In this document: positions 33,718-41,149 of the stretch, one piece after another | How positions within the stretch are numbered: the stretch's first letter is position 1 | How the letters are laid out: every line of letters starts with the position of its first letter | Source of the DNA: an uncultured Coriobacteriaceae bacterium | GTDB lineage: Bacteria > Actinomycetota > Coriobacteriia > Coriobacteriales > Atopobiaceae | Direction: 5' to 3' | Length of the DNA: 64,000 nucleotides | Assembly (NCBI GenBank): GCA_902788705.1 | Contig: CADALE010000005.1 | Location: 91,609-155,608 of the forward strand | Program-made: the position numbers and the translations under genes | Notes under the pieces: generated by a model | What the model saw: only the letters and a program-made list of their open reading frames with translations | Databases searched by the model: none | What the model was told of the DNA's origin: nothing

Positions 33718-33772
33718 GATTGATGGAGTCGTCCCGGGCAAACCCGCCGCTGAGCCGGACCCGAACGATGCC

Positions 33773-35383
33773 TCAGCCCGCAGCCCTGAGCCTCTCCTCG
33801 TCGATGGCATGCTCGGACTTGGCAAAGGTGCAAAGCTCCGTAAAGCGCACGAGTGCTCCAAAGGCGGTGTTGACGTTGCAGACAAAGACGTTCGCCGCCA
33901 TGAGAATGCCCACGCTCTCGAGTGGCAGCCCCAGCTGACCCAAGAGGATCGTGAAGGTTGCCGCGATACCACCCGGCACCTTGGGCGTCGCGATTGACAT
34001 CTGGAAGACGAGCAGGAAGAGAATCGCGAGCCTTGTGGCGTCGATCGCCACCCCCTCCATGGTCGACACGGCAAACATGCCCACCACGAGCGGAATGATG
34101 ACCGAGGGGCTGAACATCGCATGGCCAATCGGCACCCAGAAGTCCACGACCTTCTTGCTGATCCCCAGCTTGTCCGACGAGATGCCAAAGAACTCCCCCA
34201 TGGCCGACGTGGTACTGCCCGTTGCAAGGCAGACGATGAGCGCCGAAGAGATCTTCTTGAGGAAGAGGGCGGGAGAGATTCGCAGAAAGACGACAGCCCA
34301 CGCAAGCGTGCCTACCGCCAGAATCGCAACGATGCCAAAGTTGACCGCCACCATCATGCCCAGGCTCCTGAGGCTCGAGGTGTCGGTGGTTGCCAGCGCG
34401 TTGAAGATGGACAGGCCAACCATCATCGGCAGCGCCTCGGAAAACAGGTACATCATCTTGAAGAGAAGGCTGTTCAGCTCGATGACCAGCGCCTTGATGC
34501 GCTTCGAACGCTCCCCGAGCGCAAGCAGGCAGATGCCGACGAAGCCGGACTCCACGGCAATCTGCAGCGAGTTGCCCTCCACAAAGGGAGAGAAGAGGTT
34601 GGTGGGAATCGCAGAAAGGAGCAGCTCGAAGAGCTCTCCCGGCTTGAAGGACGTACTCGTCTGACCAGCGGAGCTGTGGTAGAAGAACAGGCTCACGGCG
34701 GCACTCACCGCAAACAAGACGGTAACCCAGGCCATGATGCGGCCGATGGCACGCCGGCCCATGCCCTTGAGGGTTGCCACGTCGCCCAAGGCACAGATGC
34801 CCGAGATGAGCGACACGCTAAGCAGCGGACCCGAGATTGCGGAGAGCACGCCCATGAGCACAGAGACGATGGGCGCAGACGCCTCCTGCGCAAGCCCCGT
34901 GGCAAGGCCGGCGTTCGCGCGCGACAGGCCGAAGAACGCAAGCACGGCCAGCACCGTGGCCACGAACATTGGGTCTGCCCACAGCGGCCGCTGCTTCTGG
35001 ACGCGCATGCTGATCGTGATGACGTTGACCCCACGCCTGTAGCCATACGTGGGCGGCTCGAGGTCGTCCTCCGTGAGGGCCGCGATGAAGTCGTACTCGT
35101 CGCCGAGGCTGTCGTCAGCCGCAGTTATGTCGAGGGCATTGAGCTGACGGCCCGCGACCTCGACACGCATACGCACCGTACCGAGCCGCTTGGTGACGGA
35201 GAAGCTAAGCGCAGCCTCCACGCCAAGCTGCTCCTGATAGCGCAGCAGCAGCTCCTCGAGCAGGAGCGTCGCCCTGCGCGAGACACGCTTGGCCACATTC
35301 GTTGAGTCAAGCGTCCCCGTTGCCGTATCCACGACCGCCAAAATGGTGTCATTGGTGCACGAACCGCGCACTTCTCTGTACAT
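33773..35383 (-). CDS. Dicarboxylate/cation symporter (DAACS) with extra N-terminal soluble domain
   Basis: 536 residues. Residues ~150-520 are a DAACS transporter with about eight helices, including CLATGSTTSAMGEFFG (hairpin region) and PKVPGGIAATF and MAANVFVCNVNTAFGAL. Such carriers import C4-dicarboxylates or Glu/Asp with Na+ or H+. Residues 1-130 are soluble and do not belong to the transporter: RRATLLLEELLLRYQEQLG resembles the N-box helix of GHKL ATPases, followed by two beta strands, so this may be a degenerate histidine-kinase-like fold; no G-box motifs are visible. The start follows GAGGTGGG. A TTGGTG-17-TATAAT promoter lies 165 bp upstream, giving a long 5' UTR. Confidence 0.85.
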   Translation of the reverse strand: MYREVRGSCTNDTILAVVDTATGTLDSTNVAKRVSRRATLLLEELLLRYQEQLGVEAALSFSVTKRLGTVRMRVEVAGRQLNALDITAADDSLGDEYDFIAALTEDDLEPPTYGYRRGVNVITISMRVQKQRPLWADPMFVATVLAVLAFFGLSRANAGLATGLAQEASAPIVSVLMGVLSAISGPLLSVSLISGICALGDVATLKGMGRRAIGRIMAWVTVLFAVSAAVSLFFYHSSAGQTSTSFKPGELFELLLSAIPTNLFSPFVEGNSLQIAVESGFVGICLLALGERSKRIKALVIELNSLLFKMMYLFSEALPMMVGLSIFNALATTDTSSLRSLGMMVAVNFGIVAILAVGTLAWAVVFLRISPALFLKKISSALIVCLATGSTTSAMGEFFGISSDKLGISKKVVDFWVPIGHAMFSPSVIIPLVVGMFAVSTMEGVAIDATRLAILFLLVFQMSIATPKVPGGIAATFTILLGQLGLPLESVGILMAANVFVCNVNTAFGALVRFTELCTFAKSEHAIDEERLRAAG

Positions 35384-35555
35384 ATGCCCACCTCACGGGA
35401 ACGCACGGACGACATGCGAACCAGCCATCCTCGCGATGCTACATCACCTGGTGTTCCATGGGTATCTCCCCAATCCAGGCAGGCGCTTCACCGCCCGTTC
35501 AGCTCATGTCTCGCAGGACCCCGACTACGTAATATTCACTTACGAAATCGACTGC

Positions 35556-35584
35556 ATTATAGATTTGCTTACGAGCAGCACCAA
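35556..35584 (-). promoter_or_regulatory. Promoter for the DAACS gene
   Basis: On the minus strand TTGGTG (35584-35579), 17-bp spacer, TATAAT (35561-35556). CGTAAG is repeated directly on both sides of the -10, a possible regulator site. The transcript would have a 165-nt leader before the ATG at 35383; no riboswitch is recognised in it. The rest of the 35384-35850 gap holds only a short ORF and a small hairpin. Confidence 0.7.
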
Positions 35585-35592
35585 CTAACCTT

Positions 35593-35697
35593 TTACATGC
35601 GCACCCGTAAAGCAAGTTGCCACGAGTCGATTGGCGTGGTGGACGCCATGCCCCTGGCCTGCTGCAGGGCGGTCCAATCGGTGTTCGTGGCAGGCAT
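35593..35697 (-). CDS. Small ORF, 34 residues, with strong ribosome site
   Basis: ATG at 35697 behind GGAAGGGAGCT encodes MPATNTDWTALQQARG and 18 further residues before TAA. No hydrophobic stretch, no cysteines, no recognised family. A hairpin with arms GCACCCG/CGGGTGC (about 35718-35747) lies just upstream of the ribosome site. It could be a small protein, a leader peptide or the 5' remnant of a deleted gene (it stops just before the DAACS promoter). The ribosome site is the main support. Confidence 0.4.
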   Translation of the reverse strand: MPATNTDWTALQQARGMASTTPIDSWQLALRVRM

Positions 35698-35850
35698 AGC
35701 TCCCTTCCTTACTTAGCACCCGAGCTGGGCGTTTGCCTGACGGGTGCCGTGACTTTGCCGTGACTCTGGGCGAAATACATGTGTCGCGTCGTGTCCTGCG
35801 TAGGTACCAGCGTTATCGAAAAGGGCTGGTAGAAGTGCCAACGGAGCACG

Positions 35851-36426
35851 TCAAAGGGTGTGCTCGGCCTCGTCCTCAAGCTCCCTTAGAAACGCCACCA
35901 GGAACGCGTGTCTTGGCTCCGCGAGCCGCCTTCCCGTCTCGGTGTTCATCTCGCTCGCCAGCAGCAGGAGCTTGTCGTGAAAGTGCTGCACGGAGGACCC
36001 CAGGTCCCTTCCGTGCGCGCCGCCGTAGGCGAAGGTCCGCGCGACGCCGATGGCGCCAATCGCGTCAAGCCGGTCTGCGTCCTGAACGATCAGCCCCTCG
36101 ATGGTGCGCGGCTTCCTCCCCCGGTTCTGGCTGAACGACACCGAGCTGATCGCCTCGCAGATCAGATTGGTCCTCTCCTCGCTGACGCCGACCTCGGCAA
36201 GGAACGCGCGGGCATTCGCGTTGTTCGTCGTCTGGAAGAGCTTGTGGTCGTCGACGTCGTGCAGGATGGCCGCCAAGGCCACCACCTCGGCGTCGCACGA
36301 CGGCTCATCCACCGCGATGAGCTGAGCGTTACGCCACACGCGCAGCGAGTGCGCGAGGTCGTGGCCGCTGACGTCGCCGGCAAACAGCCTGCGTGCGTAA
36401 GCCACCGCCATCTCGGTCTTTTCCAT
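35851..36426 (-). CDS. HD domain phosphohydrolase
   Basis: 191 residues from the second ATG (36426), which has GAGGT at a proper distance; the ATG at 36432 abuts it. GHDLAHSLRVWRNA, ILHDVDDHKLFQ and the later Asp in LIVQDADRLDAIGAIGVARTFAYGG match the metal-binding H...HD...D pattern of YedJ/YpgQ-type HD proteins. These are small metal-dependent phosphohydrolases acting on nucleotides or related molecules; YpgQ is a (deoxy)nucleotide pyrophosphatase. Substrate not determined. Monocistronic. Confidence 0.88.
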   Translation of the reverse strand: MEKTEMAVAYARRLFAGDVSGHDLAHSLRVWRNAQLIAVDEPSCDAEVVALAAILHDVDDHKLFQTTNNANARAFLAEVGVSEERTNLICEAISSVSFSQNRGRKPRTIEGLIVQDADRLDAIGAIGVARTFAYGGAHGRDLGSSVQHFHDKLLLLASEMNTETGRRLAEPRHAFLVAFLRELEDEAEHTL

Positions 36427-36541
36427 GTCCATGACCTCGCAATCTGTTGGCCTGCAGGCACAAGCATATCCGTCTTTCGCGCGGCGCGCAGGCCGGGAGA
36501 AGGCACACGCCCCGGTCGAAGCGGACGCTCATCCGTATATT

Positions 36542-36738
36542 CCAACATCCAGCGCAAGGTTTGTCCTCGTGGATGTTGGGAATCACGTAGGAGCTGAACC
36601 TCCCCCGCAATTCGCAACAACCAGGGGTCGACTTCCGCCCGCGGATGTTGGGAAACACGTAGGAGCTGCAACTCCTCCGCAATCCGCAACAACCAGCGCG
36701 GACTCCGGCCCTGTAGATGTCGCCAAACACGTAGGGGC
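36542..36738. repeat. Three degenerate copies of the 60-bp intergenic block
   Basis: A perfect hairpin CCAACATCCA/TGGATGTTGG (36542-36579) is followed by two blocks at 36605-36666 and 36676-36738 of the type CGCAATTCGCAACAACCAG ... GCGGATGTTGGGAAACACGTAGG. The same block precedes the 73-nt palindromes at 3712, 38786 and 45960. Here the palindrome itself is absent. Confidence 0.7.
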
Positions 36739-36780
36739 CGGCGCGGCCACCCCTCCCCTTAGGCCGCATCGCCAAAACCA

Positions 36781-36863
36781 GCGGTACACAACTCCGCCAG
36801 CGAAGCCCCTCCCAGCAACAAAACCGCAGGAAAGCGCACCGCCGCAGTAAAGTTGTGTACCGC
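36781..36863. repeat. 83-nt inverted-repeat element after the HxlR gene
   Basis: GCGGTACACAACT (36781-36793) is exactly complementary to AGTTGTGTACCGC (36851-36863). It ends 8 bp after the HxlR stop, so it may act as terminator for that gene, but the 57-nt loop region with only partial pairing is more like a small palindromic element. Confidence 0.6.
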
Positions 36864-36870
36864 CAGATCC

Positions 36871-37206
36871 CTACCCCTTGTGCTCCTCGCCCCAGGTGCA
36901 CAGCTGGTCAAGCACGACCATGAGCGAGTCGCCCAAGGGCGTAAGCGAGTACTCCACCCTCGGCGGCACCTGCTGGTAGGTGTGGCGCGAGACAAGCCCG
37001 TCAGCCTCGAGCTCCTTGAGGTTTGACGAGAGCGTCCGGTCGGTGACGTTGCCCAGGTAGCGGCGCATCTCGTTGAAGCGCACCGGCTGGTACTCCATCA
37101 GGCAATAGAGGATAGGCATCTTGTGCTTGCCCTGGATGAGCGACAGCGTGTAGCTGTAGCCCGTGCCCTCGAAGCTCTCGCCCTCGATCTTCCTCTCCCC
37201 TGGCAT
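36871..37206 (-). CDS. HxlR family winged-helix regulator
   Basis: 111 residues, normal length. YTLSLIQGKHKMPILYCLME, PVRFNEMRRYLGNVTDRTLSSNLKELEADGLVSR and VEYSLTPLGDSLMVVLDQLCTWGEEH are the family pattern. HxlR proteins sense thiol-reactive or electrophilic compounds, sometimes through a Cys; one Cys is in ILYCLME. It diverges from a flavin reductase gene, the usual HxlR target arrangement. CAGTACTG at 37235-37242 in the shared 110-bp promoter gap is a candidate operator. Confidence 0.92.
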   Translation of the reverse strand: MPGERKIEGESFEGTGYSYTLSLIQGKHKMPILYCLMEYQPVRFNEMRRYLGNVTDRTLSSNLKELEADGLVSRHTYQQVPPRVEYSLTPLGDSLMVVLDQLCTWGEEHKG

Positions 37207-37316
37207 GCCGCACCCCTTAAGCTATCTTCAAAGACAGTACTGGCACTTGCTCTAGCATTGCAGGATACTCCTGCTGGCACGCAACTCAACGCAGGACGAC
37301 CGAAAGGATGATATCC

Positions 37317-37880
37317 ATGGCATTCAAGAACCTTGGCAGCGAGGGCGAGCTGTTCCCGCAGTCGGTGTTCATCATCGCGAGCTACGGCGATGATGGCACC
37401 CCCAACGCCATGAACGCGGCATGGGCCGGCGAGTGCAGCCGCCACGAGATCTGCTTCAACATCGGCGACCACAAGACCACGGCCAACATCGTCAAGCGTG
37501 GCGCCTTCACCGTGGCGCCGGCGGACGCGGCGCACGTCGCGGAGGCCGACTACTTCGGCATCGCCACCGGCAACAAGGTGGACAAAGCTGCAGCCTCGGG
37601 CATGACCTTCACCAAGTCCGAGTTCGTGGACGCGCCCGTAATCGAGGAGTTCCCGCTGACCATGGAGTGCGAGGTCACCGCCATCGACGGCGACGAGCAC
37701 GGCGCGCGCATCGTGGGCCGCGTGGTGAACACCCGCGTGGACGAGTCGATCCTGGACAGCGAGGGCCGCGTCGACTTCGGCACGATGCGCCCGATCGTGT
37801 ACGACAGCACCCGTCGCATCTACCGCGTGGTGGGCGAGGAGGTCGGAGGCGCCTGGGACGCCGGCAAGGCGCTGATGTAG
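37317..37880 (+). CDS. Flavin reductase family protein (FMN-binding)
   Basis: 187 residues from ATG 37317, eight bases behind AAAGGA. A flavin-reductase-like split barrel: SVFIIASYGDDGTPNAMNAAWAGEC, ICFNIGDHKTTANI and FTVAPADAAHVAEADYFGIATG, with the C-terminal RPIVYD-RIYRVVGEEVGGAWDAG. Family members bind FMN and reduce flavins or nitro/quinone compounds with NAD(P)H. It diverges from an HxlR regulator, so induction by electrophile or oxidative stress is likely. The N-terminal ATGs at 37308 and 37317 are in frame; only the second has good spacing. Confidence 0.88.
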   Translation: MAFKNLGSEGELFPQSVFIIASYGDDGTPNAMNAAWAGECSRHEICFNIGDHKTTANIVKRGAFTVAPADAAHVAEADYFGIATGNKVDKAAASGMTFTKSEFVDAPVIEEFPLTMECEVTAIDGDEHGARIVGRVVNTRVDESILDSEGRVDFGTMRPIVYDSTRRIYRVVGEEVGGAWDAGKALM

Positions 37881-37976
37881 CGCTCGCCGCCAACAGCCTG
37901 CGGCACCCCATTGCGTAACGGCCTCACGCGCCGACCGCATACCATGTGTCCCATCAGCCACGACAAAGGGGTGCCT

Positions 37977-38198
37977 ATGTACGCGATGCTTTTCCTGCTT
38001 GTCATCAGCGCGTTGTTCTCTGGCTTCACCAACTTCGACCCTCTGGTGCTCCTGGGCATCTTCTTCGGAGGCCTCGTCATCATGGGCATCATCTGGCTCG
38101 TGACCGGCGGAAACCCCGGCGCCGGCTTCTACCTGCTCATGTCCTTCGAGTGCATCCTGGCGCTGTTCTTCGTCTTCACCATTCCCGCGCTCCTCTAG
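37977..38198 (+). CDS. Small membrane protein, 73 residues
   Basis: ATG at 37977 behind AAAGGGGTGCC. Three hydrophobic stretches: YAMLFLLVISALFSGFT, LVLLGIFFGGLVIMGIIWLV, and FYLLMSFECILALFFVFTIPALL. No known family recognised. It follows the flavin reductase by 97 bp and has its own terminator at 38229-38266, so it may be co-transcribed. The longer frame back to 37911 overlaps non-coding bases. Confidence 0.7.
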   Translation: MYAMLFLLVISALFSGFTNFDPLVLLGIFFGGLVIMGIIWLVTGGNPGAGFYLLMSFECILALFFVFTIPALL

Positions 38199-38228
38199 CG
38201 CCGAAGGCATCACGGCACGCTACGACCG

Positions 38229-38266
38229 CGCCGACCGGAGGTTCGCCTCCCGGCCGGCGTTTTTTT
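38229..38266 (+). terminator. Intrinsic terminator with TTTTTTT
   Basis: CGCCGACCGGAGG pairs with CCTCCCGGCCGGCG around a TTCG tetraloop, followed by seven T residues. It closes the flavin reductase/small membrane protein unit. Confidence 0.93.
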
Positions 38267-38326
38267 GTGCGTGCAAAGCGCATCGCCCGAGGGCCCCCGC
38301 CGGCGCCCTCGCCCAAAGGCGAGCCG

Positions 38327-38680
38327 CTAGCGCACGCAGGCATAGGCCTGGTCGATGAGGGAACGCACCTCGTCGTCGGCTACCGTGCCATCGAGCAGCA
38401 GCGTGACCCACTTGTTGCGGTTCATGCGCCACGCAGGCCGAAAGCCCTCGCGCACGCGCAGCTTGGCAACTGCACGCGGGTCAAGCCGCAGGTTAAGAAT
38501 GTCAATGCGTCCGTCACCCTCCACGTCCACCGAGCGGCATCTGATGTTCTTGGTGGCCGCGAACCACTTGCCGCTGTCCGGCCGCGCAAACACCTCGATG
38601 CTCGGGTCCTCCTTGAACTCGCGCGTAGCGCTGACCCCATAGCTGCTGCGAATATACTCGTGAACGTCGGCGATTCTCAT
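38327..38680 (-). CDS. MmcQ/YjbR family protein
   Basis: 117 residues from the ATG at 38680 behind GGGAGGACCC. KWFAATKNI, NLRLDPRAVAKLRVREGFRPAWRMNRNKWVTLLL and the final DEVRSLIDQAYACVR are the YjbR (CyaY-like fold) signature, though KEDPSIEVFARPDSGKWFA is shorter than usual. These are small cytosolic proteins often with DNA-binding-like folds; function unproven. Monocistronic and convergent with the small membrane protein gene. Confidence 0.88.
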   Translation of the reverse strand: MRIADVHEYIRSSYGVSATREFKEDPSIEVFARPDSGKWFAATKNIRCRSVDVEGDGRIDILNLRLDPRAVAKLRVREGFRPAWRMNRNKWVTLLLDGTVADDEVRSLIDQAYACVR

Positions 38681-38785
38681 GGGTCCTCCCGTCGGGTGGG
38701 CAATGAGCGACTGTGGCCACTATAGCACGCGGGAGGTGGCGACTCGGAGCGTGGGGCGGGCGACGAAGCGGGGCCGGGACTCATA

Positions 38786-38936
38786 CGCAATTCGCAACAC
38801 CAGGGGCCGATTCCCGCCCGCGGATGTCGGGGAATGCGTAGGGGCCGGGCGCCGGCGGAGCGCGAGTGTACATTTAATTCGAGTTATTCGGGCTCTGAAA
38901 AACGGAGTCCGAATAAGTGAAATTAAATGTACACTC
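38786..38936. repeat. Composite intergenic element, copy B (60-bp block and 73-nt palindrome)
   Basis: The block at 38786-38845 (CGCAATTCGCAACACCAGG ... GCGGATGTCGGGGAATGCG) and the 73-nt palindrome at 38864-38936 match copy A (3712-3865) and copy C (45960-46114). The ends are GAGTGTACATTTAATT and its complement. It lies upstream of the YjbR gene, whose promoter must lie within or near it. Confidence 0.8.
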
Positions 38937-39023
38937 CGGGCTGAGGAGACGGAGCCGGGCCGGGTGCGCCGACTCGGCGCCGGGTCCGGAAGTACGTCCA
39001 GCCCGTGTTTTGCCCGAATCCAA

Positions 39024-39091
39024 TCGTACATCCGTGACGTTTCGTGTTTTGAATCCTGCGGCTCCATGCGGGAAACGTCACAGATGTACGA
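39024..39091. repeat. 20-bp inverted repeat with 28-nt loop
   Basis: TCGTACATCCGTGACGTTTC (39024-39043) pairs with GAAACGTCACAGATGTACGA (39072-39091), one mismatch. Pairing continues outward with GTGTTTTG/CAAAACC-like segments, so the full hairpin may exceed 110 nt. It is in the gap before the XRE gene's stop (39146), so it could terminate that gene, or be a small palindromic element or an RNA. Confidence 0.65.
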
Positions 39092-39145
39092 CGCGCATTG
39101 TCCAAAACCGCTGCACCGTCGCCCGCCACACCGTTGCTCGGCCCC

Positions 39146-40345
39146 TCACGACGCAACATCCCGGCCGACGAAGCCGCCAAGCAGGGCATCTACCTGCGCT
39201 GGCGTCGTTGCCTTTCCGGGCAGGCTGTCAACGTACCCCACTAGGGCATCCACCAAGCGCGGCTCGCCTATGCGGTAGGCCACCGGAGGCTCGCCCGGCA
39301 GCGCGACGATGGCCGCCCGGCCCGCGATGGCGCACACGACAGCCCCATGCAGCTCGGCCGCCACAACACCATCGACGCCCCGGAAGCCCTCAAGGAGCCC
39401 GTCAAGGTCGGCTCTCGACGGCAGCTGCTCGAAGACTGCCAGCGGCACGCAAAGCCTGAGGTACGCGTCAAACTCGCGCGAAAGCGCGGCCACGGCGTCC
39501 TCGTCGTCAAACATGGCGCACAGCTCGTCGCCATCCATCCCCTGCACCGAGCTCGAGACAAGCGCGCAGCGCCCGCGCGCCACGAACAGCGACCGGGTGC
39601 GCACGCCATCGCGCAGGCGCGGATAGTAGTACGGCCTGATGGCACCGGACAGGTATAGGGGAAGCCACTCGCGCACGCCCTCCCACATCTCGTTTCCGTC
39701 GCGCGACACCGTGTGCACCACCGTGAGCGTGCAGCCAATCGCAACGAGCTCGGCCATCACGCCCGACCATGCGCCTATGAACGCCGCGTCCTCGTACATC
39801 CATGCGGTGCCCTCGTCGGACTGCAGAAGCAGCTCGCAGGGCTCGCCCGTCTCGGCGATGGCCCCCAGAAACGCCAGCGCTGCCTCACGTCGCCCTGCGT
39901 CGCCGAAGAACAACCAGGCCTCGCAGCGTTGGCCAACCATGGGCGGGGTCTCGCCTGCCGCGTCTCCCCCTCCAGCCGCCTCCGCGTCCGCAGCGTCCCG
40001 GTCACCATCGTTGCCCACGCCCTCAAGCCACCTCGCGATGAGGCGCGCGGCCTCCCCTCGGTCCTCAGGCCAGCCGCCCGTCATCCCCAGCTCGTGCGCC
40101 AAGGCCACCCTCTGGTTCTCCTCGCGGACGTTGCGGGCAAAGAAGTCGCTGGCAGGCATGATGAACGGGTGCTCGCGGGGCAGGCCCCGCTTGCCCGCAC
40201 GCACGCGGCTGATGTAGGAAGGGTCAAAGTTCAGGACACGCGCAAGCTGGGCGTTGCGCATTCCCGTCACCCGCATCAGCAGGTCAAGCCTGCGCCCAAC
40301 CCCGGCGGGGGTCCCCTTGCCAAAATGATGCATGTTTACCCTCAT
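39146..40345 (-). CDS. XRE-type HTH regulator with large unknown C-terminal region
   Basis: 399 residues from the ATG at 40345 (AGAGG upstream). RRLDLLMRVTGMRNAQLARVLNFDPSYISRVRAGKRGLPRE is a lambda-type HTH. An Ala/Gly/Asp-rich linker (~105-135) joins it to about 260 residues with AWLFFGDAGRREAALAFLGAI, VVHTVSRDGNEMWEGVREWLPLYLSGAIRPYYYPRL, RSLFVARGRCALVSSSV and PPVAYRIGEPRLVDALVGYVDSL. The C-terminal part looks like a sensor or enzyme-derived domain (it mentions no known motif). It diverges from the three-gene unit starting at 40478 and is a candidate regulator of it. Confidence 0.8.
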   Translation of the reverse strand: MRVNMHHFGKGTPAGVGRRLDLLMRVTGMRNAQLARVLNFDPSYISRVRAGKRGLPREHPFIMPASDFFARNVREENQRVALAHELGMTGGWPEDRGEAARLIARWLEGVGNDGDRDAADAEAAGGGDAAGETPPMVGQRCEAWLFFGDAGRREAALAFLGAIAETGEPCELLLQSDEGTAWMYEDAAFIGAWSGVMAELVAIGCTLTVVHTVSRDGNEMWEGVREWLPLYLSGAIRPYYYPRLRDGVRTRSLFVARGRCALVSSSVQGMDGDELCAMFDDEDAVAALSREFDAYLRLCVPLAVFEQLPSRADLDGLLEGFRGVDGVVAAELHGAVVCAIAGRAAIVALPGEPPVAYRIGEPRLVDALVGYVDSLPGKATTPAQVDALLGGFVGRDVAS

Positions 40346-40477
40346 TTCGATGCCTCTACGCTGGCATGATTCGTGCCTAGAATAATTGTCATTGACGCCC
40401 GGAGCTTCGCGACCAGCATTCGGTGCTGCGGCCATAAAGTGATGATGAACGGCTGTCCGAAGTCTGGAGGCCCCGCC

Positions 40478-41098
40478 ATGACAAGCATCGTGAGGGACGA
40501 GCAAGGCACCTACCGCTGGGCATTCGAGTTCAACCTCTGGACCAACCCCATCATCCTGCTTACCGTCCTGAAGGCCTTCACCATCGCCACGCTGGTGGTG
40601 GTCGCGTTCATGTTTGCCCTGCTCATCCCCGACCTTATGGGCGGCACGCTCTACGCGTGGCAGGTGAGTGGCACCGCGCAGACCTGCCTTGTGATGCTGG
40701 CGGTCATGCTGGGCCTAGCGCTGCTTGGCTACGCAGTCTACACCCTCATGAACGGTGGCAAGTACTGCGTCCTCTTCGAGATGGACGAGCACGGCATCAC
40801 GCACCGGCAGCTGCCCAGGCAGGTCGAGAAGGCCCAGGTGGTCAGCGCCCTCAACGTGCTGGCCGGATTGGCCTCAGGCAACCCCAGCCAAGTTGGCGCG
40901 GGCATCCTCACGGCGGCGCACGACTCGTCGCACAGCAGCTTCGAGGCCGTGCGAAGCATCGAGGGCTCACGCAGGCTGCAGGTCATCAAGGTGAACGAGC
41001 CCCTGATGAAGAACCAAGTATACGTCGAGCCCGCCGACTACGACTTCGTGCTTGGCTTCATCGCGGCGCATTGCCCAAACGCGACGGTCAAGGGCTAG
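40478..41098 (+). CDS. Small membrane protein with C-terminal soluble domain
   Basis: 206 residues from the ATG at 40478 behind GGAGG. WAFEFNLWTNPIILLTVLKAFTIATLVVVAFMFALLI and CLVMLAVMLGLALLGYAVYTLM are two membrane spans, then ~110 residues with GGKYCVLFEMDEHGITHRQL and IKVNEPLMKNQVYVEPADYDFVLGFIAAHCPNAT, which by pattern resembles a bacterial PH-like (bPH) fold; this is a guess. It heads a three-gene unit; the next gene starts 52 bp on. Unknown function. Confidence 0.75.
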   Translation: MTSIVRDEQGTYRWAFEFNLWTNPIILLTVLKAFTIATLVVVAFMFALLIPDLMGGTLYAWQVSGTAQTCLVMLAVMLGLALLGYAVYTLMNGGKYCVLFEMDEHGITHRQLPRQVEKAQVVSALNVLAGLASGNPSQVGAGILTAAHDSSHSSFEAVRSIEGSRRLQVIKVNEPLMKNQVYVEPADYDFVLGFIAAHCPNATVKG

Positions 41099-41149
41099 CA
41101 TCCGAGCCGACCGCTGTCGAGGCGAATTCACGTGCGAAAGGACGCCACC

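Noticed and set aside
35384..35590. Riboswitch in the 165-nt leader of the symporter gene
   Set aside because: No conserved riboswitch core could be recognised by eye; would need a covariance search.
36479..36901. 190-codon and 229-codon frames over 35908-36901
   Set aside because: They mix the reverse of the HD gene with the repeat blocks and the 83-nt element; no protein features.
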